A stretch of 61,655 nt of DNA from the NCBI GenBank assembly GCA_017556745.1, contig JAFYMF010000030.1, positions 1-61,655 of the forward strand, read 5' to 3'. Position 1 is the first letter of the stretch. Each line of letters begins with the position of its first letter. A program made the translations under genes and the position numbers. Source of the stretch: Clostridia bacterium (GTDB lineage: Bacteria; Bacillota; Clostridia; Oscillospirales; CAG-272). The notes beneath the pieces were generated by a model that did no database searches, was not told where the DNA came from, and saw only the letters and a list, made by a program, of their open reading frames with translations. Below are positions 52,254 through 59,486 of this stretch, piece by piece.

Positions 52254-52760
52254 TTATGAGAACAGCTTCCTGTCAAGTTTTCTTGTCTTTATTACATAGT
52301 ACAGAACGAGACCAAGGGTGAACATTACCCCGGCTTCACCTGCCGCAACGCAAAGGACATTAAGGATAAAGCCGCCGCCGATATACACCGCCAGCTCATA
52401 ACCTACAAGGACTGCGTTGAATATTACCGGGAAGAGGAGGGGCAGAAGGGGAAAACCGCGCAGTGCGAGCTTTCTCGTGTACCACATACAGAGGGTAGCA
52501 AGAAGAGATGCCAGAGTTCCGAGAAGAAAATCAAGGGGCAGGGCGGCACCGGAGGTAAGATTGAATATCAGACATCCCACGGTAAGTCCGGGGATAGCGG
52601 CAGGGGTGAAAAGAGCGAGAATACACATCGCTTCGGATGCTCTGAACTGTATCATACCCCAGGCAAGAGTGGGAAAGAGCATATTCTGCAGATGAGTAAG
52701 AATGACATAAACTGCGGCAAATAATGCCGCCTTGACTATGAGACCGGTACGTTTCTTCAA
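52254..52760 (-). CDS. queT: QueT family queuosine-precursor ECF transporter S component
   Basis: A 168-residue integral membrane protein of the QueT (COG4708) family with about five helices. Typical blocks are AALFAAVYVILTH, WGMIQFRASEAMCILALFTPAAIPGLTVGCLIFNL and LDFLLGTLASLLATL. It imports preQ1/preQ0 with shared ECF components encoded elsewhere. The start codon is TTG, with AGGAGG seven bases upstream. It is transcribed alone behind a preQ1-type riboswitch and terminator, as expected for this family. No other queuosine genes are nearby. Confidence 0.93.
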   Translation of the reverse strand: MKKRTGLIVKAALFAAVYVILTHLQNMLFPTLAWGMIQFRASEAMCILALFTPAAIPGLTVGCLIFNLTSGAALPLDFLLGTLASLLATLCMWYTRKLALRGFPLLPLLFPVIFNAVLVGYELAVYIGGGFILNVLCVAAGEAGVMFTLGLVLYYVIKTRKLDRKLFS

Positions 52761-52772
52761 AAAAACACCTCC

Positions 52773-52803
52773 TCAAAAAAGAAAAATGGGCCCACGAGCC
52801 CAT
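52773..52803 (-). terminator. Attenuator terminator of the queT riboswitch
   Basis: On the minus strand ATGGGC and GCCCAT form a 6-bp stem with a six-base loop, followed by TTTTTC and TTTTTT. It lies between the aptamer and the queT ribosome binding site, where a switch controlling premature termination should lie. Confidence 0.75.
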
Positions 52804-52810
52804 CAAAAAA

Positions 52811-52856
52811 CGTCCGTAGTTTTGTTTATAGACAGGATGGTCACGAACTGTCTTAT
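52811..52856 (-). promoter_or_regulatory. preQ1-type riboswitch aptamer (probably class III)
   Basis: Read on the minus strand: stem GACAG/CTGTC (52831-52852) with loop TTCGTGACCATC, then an A-rich strand TATAAACAAAACT and ACGGACG. TTCGT of the loop can pair with ACGGA downstream, giving the H-type pseudoknot of preQ1 aptamers. Position in front of queT and behind a promoter supports it. Class assignment is from memory of the consensus and is not certain. Confidence 0.62.
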
Positions 52857-52870
52857 TAACATCGGGGAAA

Positions 52871-52899
52871 ATTATATCATAAAAATAGAGAAAAGTCAA
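52871..52899 (-). promoter_or_regulatory. Consensus SigA promoter for queT
   Basis: On the minus strand TTGACT (52894-52899), 17 bases, TATAAT (52871-52876), driving the riboswitch leader. Confidence 0.88.
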
Positions 52900-52938
52900 G
52901 ATAAACAGAAAAAGGAACAATTTTTTATTAAAATCCTA

Positions 52939-52967
52939 TTGCATTTTTCTAAACGGTGTGATATAAT
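52939..52967 (+). promoter_or_regulatory. Promoter of the tRNA-Trp gene
   Basis: TTGCAT (52939-52944), 17 bases, TATAAT (52962-52967), 17 bases before the mature tRNA start. Confidence 0.75.
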
Positions 52968-52984
52968 ATTCGGGTAGTGAATAT

Positions 52985-53060
52985 AGGGGTATAGTTCAGT
53001 CGGTAGAACACCAGTCTCCAAAACTGGGTGTCGTGGGTTCAAGTCCTACTGCCCCTGCCA
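52985..53060 (+). tRNA. tRNA-Trp (anticodon CCA)
   Basis: The acceptor stem is AGGGGTA against TGCCCCT (one G-T pair), followed by an encoded GCCA. The D loop region reads GTTCAGTCGGTAGAAC, the anticodon loop CTCCAAA shows the anticodon CCA, and the T arm reads GTGGGTTCAAGTCCTAC with TTCAAGT as its loop. All arms fold normally. It is a single tRNA, with its own promoter and terminator. Confidence 0.96.
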
Positions 53061-53062
53061 AC

Positions 53063-53099
53063 AAAAAAGGAACTTTTGTCTACCAAAAGTTCCTTTTTT
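53063..53099. terminator. Terminator of the tRNA gene
   Basis: AAAAAAGGAACTTTTG and its full complement form a 16-bp perfect stem with a five-base loop, ending in TTTTTT. Confidence 0.95.
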
Positions 53100-53105
53100 G
53101 TTTAT

Positions 53106-53288
53106 CCAAGCCGCAGGCTTGGTATATCATCGCCGCACAACGTACGGTGCATATCATCAAGGGCACAATGTGCCCTTGTATCTCATCACGCTTTAGCGTA
53201 CATCCTCCTGCGGCTTGATGATATACAATGCTTCGCATTGATGATATACCGCAACAAGTTGCGGATGATATACACGCCTTACGGCGTG
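53106..53288. repeat. Array of seven different hairpins with a conserved linker
   Basis: Hairpins lie at 53106-53122 (CCAAGCC-GCA-GGCTTGG), about 53132-53150 (imperfect), 53159-53177 (AAGGGCAC/GTGCCCTT), 53188-53199 (ACGC/GCGT), 53226-53240 (CAATGC/GCATTG), 53249-53264 (CCGCAAC/GTTGCGG) and 53273-53288 (CACGCC/GGCGTG). Stems differ; the linkers are nearly constant, TATATCATC in the left half and its reverse, GATGATATA, in the right half. The region is thus an overall inverted array. It has no credible coding sequence and no CRISPR-like constant repeat. Confidence 0.8.
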
Positions 53289-53357
53289 ATTTGGACGCGT
53301 CAGTTCAAACCCAAACAAAAATTGACGAAAATATCATTTTTGTAGCCCATAGACAAG

Positions 53358-53379
53358 AAAAAAGCCATTTGCGAATGGC
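53358..53379 (-). terminator. Minus-strand hairpin with T run
   Basis: On the minus strand GCCATT and AATGGC pair around CGCA and are followed by TTTTTTCTT. It lies beyond another terminator, so it may back it up or end a small unseen transcript. Confidence 0.55.
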
Positions 53380-53432
53380 GCGTACTCTTAAGGACAGTTT
53401 TTGAACTTAAAAATAATATCTTATTTACCGAT

Positions 53433-53472
53433 AAAAATGACAGAGAACACTTTACATTCTCTGTCATTTTTT
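53433..53472. terminator. Bidirectional terminator with a GACAGAGA-type stem
   Basis: AATGACAGAGAA pairs with TTCTCTGTCATT (12 bp) with T runs on both strands; it ends the minus-strand Cys-rich gene three bases after its stop codon. Confidence 0.88.
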
Positions 53473-53474
53473 GA

Positions 53475-53681
53475 CTATTTTGGAGTATTATCTTTACTTG
53501 TAGCAATATTTTCTTTTTTGATTTGAACATCAAACTCGGGAAAACAAAGCAAAAAGTAATCACACTCGTCGCAACAACACTCAAAACCTTGCTCGCCGTT
53601 ACCAAGACAAACGGTAGGGTTTCCCGGCGTAAGCTCAATACCGGTAATGTCCATGATCTTTTCTTGAATGTTCTTGTTCAT
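53475..53681 (-). CDS. Cys-rich small protein
   Basis: A 68-residue protein: NKNIQEKIMDITGIELTPGNPTVCLGNGEQGFECCCDECDYFLLCFPEF. It has six Cys residues, including CCCDEC and a following C, as in a small zinc- or metal-binding site. The pattern GNPxxCLGNG is one I have seen in other Clostridia small proteins, but the function is unknown. The ATG at 53681 has GGGGGA five bases upstream. It lies 20 bases downstream of a structured RNA with its own terminator and may be expressed by read-through. Confidence 0.75.
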   Translation of the reverse strand: MNKNIQEKIMDITGIELTPGNPTVCLGNGEQGFECCCDECDYFLLCFPEFDVQIKKENIATSKDNTPK

Positions 53682-53698
53682 ATATCCCCCATCAGCAT

Positions 53699-53729
53699 AT
53701 AAAAAGGTGCGCAACCGAAGCTACGCACC
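53699..53729 (-). terminator. Terminator of the structured RNA
   Basis: On the minus strand GGTGCGTAGC and GTTGCGCACC form a 10-bp stem closed by a TTCG tetraloop, followed by TTTTT. Confidence 0.92.
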
Positions 53730-53908
53730 GAAAAACGCGAACTCCAAGTTGTCGCCAAACGAACTTGTACGCTGATAGGCATTTGCACACCATAAACGGG
53801 AGTCGCATTTTTACCAAATGGATGTCGTTTATGATATGCGTAAAAAGGGTATAGTTATCCCATAAAGAAAAAATATACCTATCAACGCGATTATTAAGTT
53901 CGTTTGGC
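53701..53908 (-). ncRNA. Unassigned highly structured small RNA, about 208 nt
   Basis: Read on the minus strand, long complementary segments nest perfectly. P1 is GCCAAACGAACTT (53896-53908) with AAGTTCGTTTGGC (53754-53766), 13 bp. P2 pairs GTTGATAGGTAT with ATGCCTATCAGC, 12 bp. P3 pairs GCATATCATAAACG with CGTTTATGGTGTGC, 14 bp. A final CATTT/AAATG hairpin tips the rod. The promoter TTTACA-17-TAATAT lies at 53915-53943, and transcription would end at the terminator at 53699-53729. A 72-codon reading frame covers the RNA but is not needed to explain it. The rod shape is 6S-RNA-like; I cannot name the family. Confidence 0.72.
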
Positions 53909-53914
53909 ATAATT

Positions 53915-53943
53915 ATATTATCACAAATTTCTGGATATGTAAA
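53915..53943 (-). promoter_or_regulatory. Promoter of the structured RNA
   Basis: On the minus strand TTTACA (53938-53943), 17 bases, TAATAT (53915-53920), starting transcription at about 53908, the first base of P1. Confidence 0.6.
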
Positions 53944-53984
53944 TATATTTAGTTAATTTTGTAAAATTACCTTCCGGGAGGTAG

Positions 53985-54018
53985 AAAAAAGCCTCCCTTG
54001 TGCAAAGGGAGCCTTTTT
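53985..54018. terminator. CTCCCTT-type hairpin with T run
   Basis: CTCCCTT and AAGGGAG pair around a five-base loop, then CCTTTTTA; the minus strand has AAAAAA on the other side. Similar cctcccttg-type hairpins are common as intergenic repeats in gut Clostridia, by recollection. Confidence 0.65.
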
Positions 54019-54213
54019 ATGTTCATCTATGACTTGTCAATTTTCCTGACAAGCACTGCATTTGTAGACACAAACGCAAAATACGGTATACCTCTTTTGA
54101 GATATACCGTATTTTTTGAAAACTATCCTTTGGGGTACGACCCTAAAGACCTGGTTTTTTGCTTTTTGAAAATTAATATACCACGATATCACCACAAAAG
54201 AAGATTTCTTTCG
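54019..54213. other. Intergenic stretch with several small hairpins
   Basis: Contains a CTTGTCA/TGACAAG hairpin (about 54033-54053), a short TTTGT/ACAAA hairpin (about 54061-54074), the strong terminator annotated separately, and CTTTGGGGT-ACG-ACCCTAAAG (about 54127-54147) followed by a T-rich run. No gene is convincing here; it may hold one or more small RNAs. Confidence 0.4.
54078..54117 (+). terminator. Strong hairpin terminator in the intergenic stretch
   Basis: AAATACGGTATACCTC and GAGATATACCGTATTT pair with one mismatch around TTTT, followed by TTTTTT. Confidence 0.85.
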
Positions 54214-54242
54214 TTGTAAAATTTAAAGGGCTGTAGTATAAT
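54214..54242 (+). promoter_or_regulatory. SigA promoter of the phosphatase-fold gene
   Basis: TTGTAA (54214-54219), 17 bases, TATAAT (54237-54242). The leader to the ATG at 54368 is about 120 bases, unusually long, with no recognised riboswitch. Confidence 0.75.
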
Positions 54243-54367
54243 AAGATGGTATCATAGGTGAAGTCGTCCGTACAGCCGATAAACACGTGACAGGCAGAAC
54301 ACTTTAAATTACAATTGACAAAACTGATACATTGTGATTTTTGCAAAACATTAAGGAGATAAATAAA

Positions 54368-55171
54368 ATGCACAATTTGAATTCACTTGATACCATTGCG
54401 GCAGCACTGGCTTACGCTATGAAAATAGATCCACCGGAGCACGCAAATACTGCCAATGCGGATTTTGTGCGTTATCTGGATGAGTCATTTGGGGATACCG
54501 CGGCTGACAGAGTGTTTATGTACAATCCCGATGCAATTGCAGAATGGGTATACAGAAGTTATCCTCAGTTTCTTGAAGAGGCACGCCTTCGCTGTGATCT
54601 GGAGCTACCTCTCTCTTCCGTTATGCCGTCGGTAACACCTGTGAATTTTGCTACAATGTATACAGGAGCACAGCCCGTAGTTCACGGTATACAGAAATAT
54701 ACAAAACCGGTTTTGAAAATAGATACCCTGTTTGATGCGCTGATAAGAGCCGGTAAAAAAGTGGCTATCATTGCCTATGCACAGTGCAGTATCGGTAAGA
54801 TATTTCTTGAGCGTGATGCGGATTACTTTATTTTCGAAAATATTGAAGAGGTCAATGCAAAGGCAGCAGAGATTATTCTCCGTGACGAGCATGATTTTAT
54901 AGTTGTGTACAACGGCAATTACGATTCGACCATGCACAAGAACGGAACGGAGGCTCCCATATCCCTTGCGGAGTTAAAGGTTAATTCCCGAATCTTCGGT
55001 ATGTTTGACGAGATGATAAAGACAAACTGGAAAGGCCACAACACGCTTATCGGTTTTGCAATGGATCACGGTTGTCACGATATCGATGCCGGTTGCGGAT
55101 CTCACGGTCTTGATATGGATGAGGATATAAACATTGTGCATTTTTACAAGACATATACCGCTGAAAGATAA
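54368..55171 (+). CDS. Alkaline-phosphatase-fold (PglZ/phosphodiesterase-like) protein
   Basis: A 267-residue protein with several blocks of the type I phosphodiesterase/alkaline phosphatase superfamily: LPLSSVMPSVTPVNFATMYTGAQPVVHGIQKY (the Thr is the usual nucleophile position), DFIVVYNGNYDSTMHKNG (metal ligands), and FAMDHGCHDIDAG with GSHGLDMDEDINIVHFY. It would hydrolyse phosphate esters or phosphodiesters; the substrate is unknown. AAGGAG lies 9 bases before the chosen ATG at 54368; the longer frame would start inside the leader. It lacks a signal peptide and is monocistronic. Confidence 0.82.
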   Translation: MHNLNSLDTIAAALAYAMKIDPPEHANTANADFVRYLDESFGDTAADRVFMYNPDAIAEWVYRSYPQFLEEARLRCDLELPLSSVMPSVTPVNFATMYTGAQPVVHGIQKYTKPVLKIDTLFDALIRAGKKVAIIAYAQCSIGKIFLERDADYFIFENIEEVNAKAAEIILRDEHDFIVVYNGNYDSTMHKNGTEAPISLAELKVNSRIFGMFDEMIKTNWKGHNTLIGFAMDHGCHDIDAGCGSHGLDMDEDINIVHFYKTYTAER

Positions 55172-55230
55172 AGAACGTACCCACACGGATGTTTGGGTAA
55201 GGAAATATATTTTAATTATACAGTGATATG

Positions 55231-55279
55231 AAAAAGGACAGAGATTTTTGATGCTCACGCATCATTTCTCTGTCCTTTT
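55231..55279. terminator. Bidirectional terminator with a GACAGAGA-type stem
   Basis: AAAAGGACAGAGA and TCTCTGTCCTTTT pair over 13 bp around an inner GATGC/GCATC hairpin; T and A runs on both sides. It separates the phosphatase-fold gene from the convergent mannosidase. Confidence 0.93.
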
Positions 55280-55294
55280 GCTATACAGTATTTT

Positions 55295-57475
55295 TTACGG
55301 CTTTGCCCAATCTGACGGAGTGTCACCCATAACGAATCGCAGTTCCCCTCCGTTTAGTATCTGTGAGTGACTGATACGGCAGCTGTTGTATGGCTTACCA
55401 TTAAGGGTTGCGGACTGAACGTATATATTGTCTCTGCCGACATTCTCACCTATTATGGCAAGCTCTCTGCCGTTGTCAAAACGCAGAGTGATTCGGTCAA
55501 GTCTTGTACCGTGCAGGAAATAAACGTCGGTGGTAACGAGGGGGTAAAGACCACACATCATAAATACGTAATAGGATGACATTGCACCGTTGTCCTCATC
55601 ACCCGGATACCCATCGTCAAGAGAAAAAGCGGCAATAACTCCGTTTACCACTTTTGCGGTAAGATCGGGACGGTCTATCCCCGGCATAGAGAATAACCAC
55701 GGAATGTGGAATGAGGGTTCGTTTGTAAAGTTCAGATATTTCTTGGATATTCTTTCACCTGTATTAAGGTATATAGTGTTTTCGCAGGCGTGGTACAACC
55801 GACGTATAAAGGTATCTTTGCCGCCCATGGCCTCTATAAGCGAATCTATATCATTAAAATTGGTATATGCCGCATCCCATGAGGAAGCCTCATAGAAATC
55901 TGTATTGTACCCTGTGTGAGGGTCAAATCCCTCGTCAAAAGCTCCGTTGCAACGTGGGTTTTGAGGAAAACCGTAAAATCCTTCGCTGAAGTTATCTTTA
56001 TTCCACGCGTTGTGCCAATTTTTCGAGCGGTTTATGTATTTGTGATAATTCTCGGTATCTCCCATTACTGACGCGGCATTTGCAACCGCCCTGTCGTTAA
56101 AAGCAAAACCGAGAGTAGCGGATCCCGGCTTAAAGCGCTTTGAATAGGGGACACCGCTGACGGTGGTAGAGTCCGCTACCGCAAACCCCTTTTCGATATA
56201 CTCGGGAGACCTCATTGTCTCTGCACTTTTAAGGAGTATCTCATACCATTTTTCTCTTGAATATTTTTCGGATGACAGTCCCTTGACGAGAGCATCGGCA
56301 ATGACGTTGTCGGTGTCGTTACCTCCTTGACCGGCAAGATATTCCGTTGCCGCATCGTAACACTCTGCAAGAACTATACCGTTTCCTTCTTTTATGTTGT
56401 GTTCTGCACGGTCAACAAAGGAATCTATTATGGATGATAGCTTTTGGGGGTAGAGAAGAGAATAAAGTGGGAAATTTGTTCTCCAGCTATCCCACACTGT
56501 GTGAAAATCGTCCCAGGTACCGTTGTCGTCCCTGCGGTCTCGGGGTTGAACGTGCATATAGTACATAGACGTATAGAAACGGCGGAGAAGTGATGTGTCG
56601 TCTGTCTCAATGTCTATAGCATCAAATATATTCTGCCATTTTTCCTTTGCGGCTTCGGTCACGGCTGTGTGATCAAATTCCGGAATCTCTCGCATAAGGT
56701 GCTCTGTTGCTTTCTCGGCACTGACAAAGGAAATTGCAATTTTTACCGTTACCATGCGGGATGAGTCGGGGGAAATTTTAAGATAAGCTCCAAGCCGTTT
56801 TTCGTTTTCGGCATTTATTACAGTGTGCTTGGCTATGCTACATAGCTCATCTCCGTTGAAGTACCCTATTTCGCTGAGGTTACAGTCAAAGGACATTGAA
56901 AAATACATATTCCACTCAATGCCGCCCCAGTTGCCGAAGTATCTACCGCCGCCGAATATCTGCTTGTTATCTGGGTCTAAGGTAAGTGAACCTGTTCGCA
57001 TTGCCGCATCTATATCCAGCTTGTGTGCTACGTCTATAAGCAGACCGGCGTTTGTGTTTTCCGGATATTCGAAGGTGTATACCGCAGAGTGGTGAGCAGG
57101 GGAGGTCGTTACCTTTATTCCATTATCAAGACATACACTGTAGAGGTAGCACTTTGCTTCCTCTGTTCCGGGAATGGCAGAGGCACTGCGTTCTTTATGG
57201 TCTAATACCACATCATCCAAAAAGGGAGACAAAAGAAAGTTACCGTAACATTTCTTTCCCCCGGCACCTGAGGTATACGCCTGACCAAAACCAATTATCG
57301 GGTAACCGTGGGCATATCCGCCGCAATCCTTTTTCAGCGTCTCCGGACTTGGATGTACAGAACCACCGGGAAGAGTAGGTCCCGCTGAGGTGGCGCACTC
57401 TACCCCGAACAACAGATCAGGATATTCAACTAAGGCCTTTTTTTGTCTGTTTTCGGAAACGAAGCAATTTTTCAT
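55295..57475 (-). CDS. GH92 alpha-mannosidase
   Basis: A 726-residue glycoside hydrolase of family GH92, which cuts alpha-mannosides with an inverting, calcium-assisted mechanism. The N-terminal beta domain holds GPTLPGGSVHPSPET and GFGQAYTSGAGG; the (alpha/alpha)6 barrel holds FYTSMYYMHVQPRDRRDDNGTWDDFHTVWDSWRTNFPLYSLLYP and, near the end, GYPGDEDNGAMSSYYVFMMCGLYPL (usually GNDDCGQMSAWYVFSALGFYP). There is no signal peptide, so imported high-mannose-type or yeast glycans would be trimmed inside the cell. ATG at 57475 has AAGGA about eight bases upstream; an ATG nine bases earlier is possible. The gene is monocistronic and has a good promoter. Confidence 0.93.
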   Translation of the reverse strand: MKNCFVSENRQKKALVEYPDLLFGVECATSAGPTLPGGSVHPSPETLKKDCGGYAHGYPIIGFGQAYTSGAGGKKCYGNFLLSPFLDDVVLDHKERSASAIPGTEEAKCYLYSVCLDNGIKVTTSPAHHSAVYTFEYPENTNAGLLIDVAHKLDIDAAMRTGSLTLDPDNKQIFGGGRYFGNWGGIEWNMYFSMSFDCNLSEIGYFNGDELCSIAKHTVINAENEKRLGAYLKISPDSSRMVTVKIAISFVSAEKATEHLMREIPEFDHTAVTEAAKEKWQNIFDAIDIETDDTSLLRRFYTSMYYMHVQPRDRRDDNGTWDDFHTVWDSWRTNFPLYSLLYPQKLSSIIDSFVDRAEHNIKEGNGIVLAECYDAATEYLAGQGGNDTDNVIADALVKGLSSEKYSREKWYEILLKSAETMRSPEYIEKGFAVADSTTVSGVPYSKRFKPGSATLGFAFNDRAVANAASVMGDTENYHKYINRSKNWHNAWNKDNFSEGFYGFPQNPRCNGAFDEGFDPHTGYNTDFYEASSWDAAYTNFNDIDSLIEAMGGKDTFIRRLYHACENTIYLNTGERISKKYLNFTNEPSFHIPWLFSMPGIDRPDLTAKVVNGVIAAFSLDDGYPGDEDNGAMSSYYVFMMCGLYPLVTTDVYFLHGTRLDRITLRFDNGRELAIIGENVGRDNIYVQSATLNGKPYNSCRISHSQILNGGELRFVMGDTPSDWAKP

Positions 57476-57531
57476 CTTGTTCATCCTTTTTGCATGATGT
57501 GGTTTATATTCTGATAATGTTCACTGCAAAA

Positions 57532-57560
57532 ATTATATCATATCTGATTTCGGTTTTCAA
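57532..57560 (-). promoter_or_regulatory. Promoter of the GH92 gene
   Basis: On the minus strand TTGAAA (57555-57560), 17 bases, TATAAT (57532-57537). Confidence 0.8.
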
Positions 57561-57639
57561 CAGTACGACTTGTACCGATATGCTTTTGAGACAAATATAT
57601 GATTAGATAAAATTAACTTTGATAGTTTGGCTGATTTTA

Positions 57640-57668
57640 TTGCAACTCGAATTAAACTGTGCTATAAT
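57640..57668 (+). promoter_or_regulatory. Promoter of the MBL-fold gene
   Basis: TTGCAA (57640-57645), 17 bases, TATAAT (57663-57668), 31 bases before the ATG; diverges from the GH92 promoter. Confidence 0.8.
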
Positions 57669-57699
57669 AACCCCAAATTATAGGGAGTAGCTTTTATTT

Positions 57700-59271
57700 A
57701 TGCTTGAGTTTGTGATTCCGGCTTTCGGTGAAACGGATTTTGCCGAAGTTATAGAAAATCCCCGTACCCGCCTTACTGTACTTCATAATGAGGACAGGGA
57801 GGCTTATGTTGCCTACTACAGATTATTTGGGGAAAAGGGCTTTTCCCTTGAGGAAGAAAGAGGCACAGAGACACATCTCTTTTCTGCATTTAAAAAAGGT
57901 AACACCGCAGTGTTTCTTAACTTTTATTCGACGGCAAGGGAGCTTTATATCGTCACCGAAGAGGACAGCCGATATTTTTCTTATACCGATACCCCACGTG
58001 ATATCTCTGTGGCTCCGCAGATCACCCAGATCAGGCTGGAGGATTTCGGCATGTCATACGTTATCCGTATCTCGGATGGACGTTTTATTGTAATTGACGG
58101 CGGACGGCATTTTGAACCGGATCAGGATAGACTTTTCAGTCGTCTGAAAAGTGCATCCCCTGATGAAACGCCGATTATTGCCGCGTGGATATTCACTCAT
58201 CCCCATGCAGACCACTTCTACTGCTTTGTTGGATTTGTCGATCGCTACGGAGATCAGGTGAAAATAGAAAAATTCCTTTTCAACTTTCCCGAAGCAGAGG
58301 CCCTTGAGTATTATCCCGGACTTGATTTTCAGGATTCCCGCTTTACCGGTAACACAAAACCCACACACTATCTCGGACTGATGTGGGAGCGTATTGCCCG
58401 TATCGGTGCACCGGTATACACTGCTCACACAGGTCAGAAATACCGTATCGGTGATGCAGACTGTGAGGTCCTTTCTTCTATGGATGATTCTATAACTGTG
58501 GATGACAATGTGAATGCCGCCTCTCTTGTTATTCGTATGGAGCTGGCAGGGCAGATCATTCTTTGGTCGGGAGATTCTGCCTACAGCACAGTTAAGCTGC
58601 CCCAGAAACATGGCAAGTATTTAAAAGCGGATATTCTGCAGATTCCTCATCACGGATTCGGTTCCGGCTCATCTGAGGCTGAGATCGCCGGATATAAGCT
58701 GATCCGTCCTCATACCTGTTTTCTGCCTGTGTCCGATTATAATGCCTTCACTGTATTCAGTGCGTTCCGCCCGGGTACAAATTATCTGATGAACACTTTG
58801 CCTGAGGTTGAGGAGGTCATTGCCGGTACCCCACAGAGAACGATCACTCTGCCGTATACCCCACATGCAGGTGCAAAAGAGGAGCTGAAACACAAGTATC
58901 TCTCAGGCAGGGATAACTGCGGTGCACGTACCTGGATATTTACCGAGCTGTCTACCGCGAATGAGGAGGATTTTCTTTTTACCATACTTAACCCAACTAC
59001 TTCCGATGTTACCGTGCAGATAGAGCTGTTTTTTGAGGAATCCTTCCGCAAGATACGATATATAAAAACGGTTGTGGAAGAAGGGACTATCCGCCGTGTA
59101 AATATCGTGGGTGACGATGTGAACAGTGAATCTGTGTACTTTAATTGGTTGTCTCTGAAAACCCAGGGCATCCCGGAAAACGCTCCATTCGCAGTGCGCT
59201 TTATGAGTGAGATTCCTGTGGTTGTATCAAACCGCAATCATACTGCAGTCTACCGTTCGACTATCCAGTAA
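57700..59271 (+). CDS. Two-domain MBL-fold metallohydrolase
   Basis: A 523-residue protein. Residues about 1-105 form an N-terminal beta domain (LHNEDREAYVAYYRLFGEKGFS). Residues 105-390 are a metallo-beta-lactamase domain of the ComEC/Rec2-like type with THPHADHFYCF (His167, His169, Asp171, His172), ILWSGDSA and ILQIPHHGFG. The last 110 residues are another beta domain, a likely Ig-like accessory. The enzyme could cut nucleic acid, phosphodiester or ester bonds; known relatives are very diverse, so no substrate is proposed. There is no signal peptide. A SigA promoter and a 13-bp terminator enclose it as a single-gene unit. Confidence 0.8.
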   Translation: MLEFVIPAFGETDFAEVIENPRTRLTVLHNEDREAYVAYYRLFGEKGFSLEEERGTETHLFSAFKKGNTAVFLNFYSTARELYIVTEEDSRYFSYTDTPRDISVAPQITQIRLEDFGMSYVIRISDGRFIVIDGGRHFEPDQDRLFSRLKSASPDETPIIAAWIFTHPHADHFYCFVGFVDRYGDQVKIEKFLFNFPEAEALEYYPGLDFQDSRFTGNTKPTHYLGLMWERIARIGAPVYTAHTGQKYRIGDADCEVLSSMDDSITVDDNVNAASLVIRMELAGQIILWSGDSAYSTVKLPQKHGKYLKADILQIPHHGFGSGSSEAEIAGYKLIRPHTCFLPVSDYNAFTVFSAFRPGTNYLMNTLPEVEEVIAGTPQRTITLPYTPHAGAKEELKHKYLSGRDNCGARTWIFTELSTANEEDFLFTILNPTTSDVTVQIELFFEESFRKIRYIKTVVEEGTIRRVNIVGDDVNSESVYFNWLSLKTQGIPENAPFAVRFMSEIPVVVSNRNHTAVYRSTIQ

Positions 59272-59307
59272 CAAATGATACAGTGGTAGACAAAAATGTC
59301 TTTTTTG

Positions 59308-59339
59308 AAAAAGGAGTACGAAAACCCGTACTCCTTTTT
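59308..59339 (+). terminator. Terminator of the MBL-fold gene
   Basis: AAAAAGGAGTACG and CGTACTCCTTTTT form a 13-bp stem with a six-base loop, followed by a T-rich end. Confidence 0.92.
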
Positions 59340-59416
59340 AGTTTTGTTATACTTTACAAATGATTTATTGTATAAATTCAAACTGCATATACAGGTATAA
59401 TATAATCACAAAATAG

Positions 59417-59445
59417 TTGACTTTGACCAATGTATGTGATATGAT
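59417..59445 (+). promoter_or_regulatory. Promoter of the lipoprotein gene
   Basis: TTGACT (59417-59422), 17 bases, TATGAT (59440-59445), about 40 bases before the start. Confidence 0.75.
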
Positions 59446-59486
59446 TGTTAAAAATATAGTGAACTTGCTCACGTGGAGGTATTGCT

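Larger units (their letters stand above)
53289..53474. other. Non-coding stretch downstream of the hairpin array
   Basis: Apart from the two hairpins annotated separately (53358-53379 and 53433-53472), this stretch shows no gene. The possible short reading frames across it overlap the hairpins and lack a ribosome binding site. Confidence 0.6.

Noticed and set aside
53106..53288. CRISPR array
   Set aside because: Linkers are about 9 bases and constant, while the palindromes between them vary; no long identical repeat and no cas genes.
53028..53345. Reading frame across the tRNA-Trp 3' end and the hairpin array
   Set aside because: Starts inside the tRNA, passes through the strong terminator, and its repeated Met-Ile-Tyr residues are simply the translation of the linker GATGATATAC.
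53692..53910. 72-codon reading frame on the minus strand over the structured RNA
   Set aside because: It lies inside nested 12-14 bp stems, has no ribosome binding site and ends inside the terminator hairpin, so RNA structure explains it better than coding.
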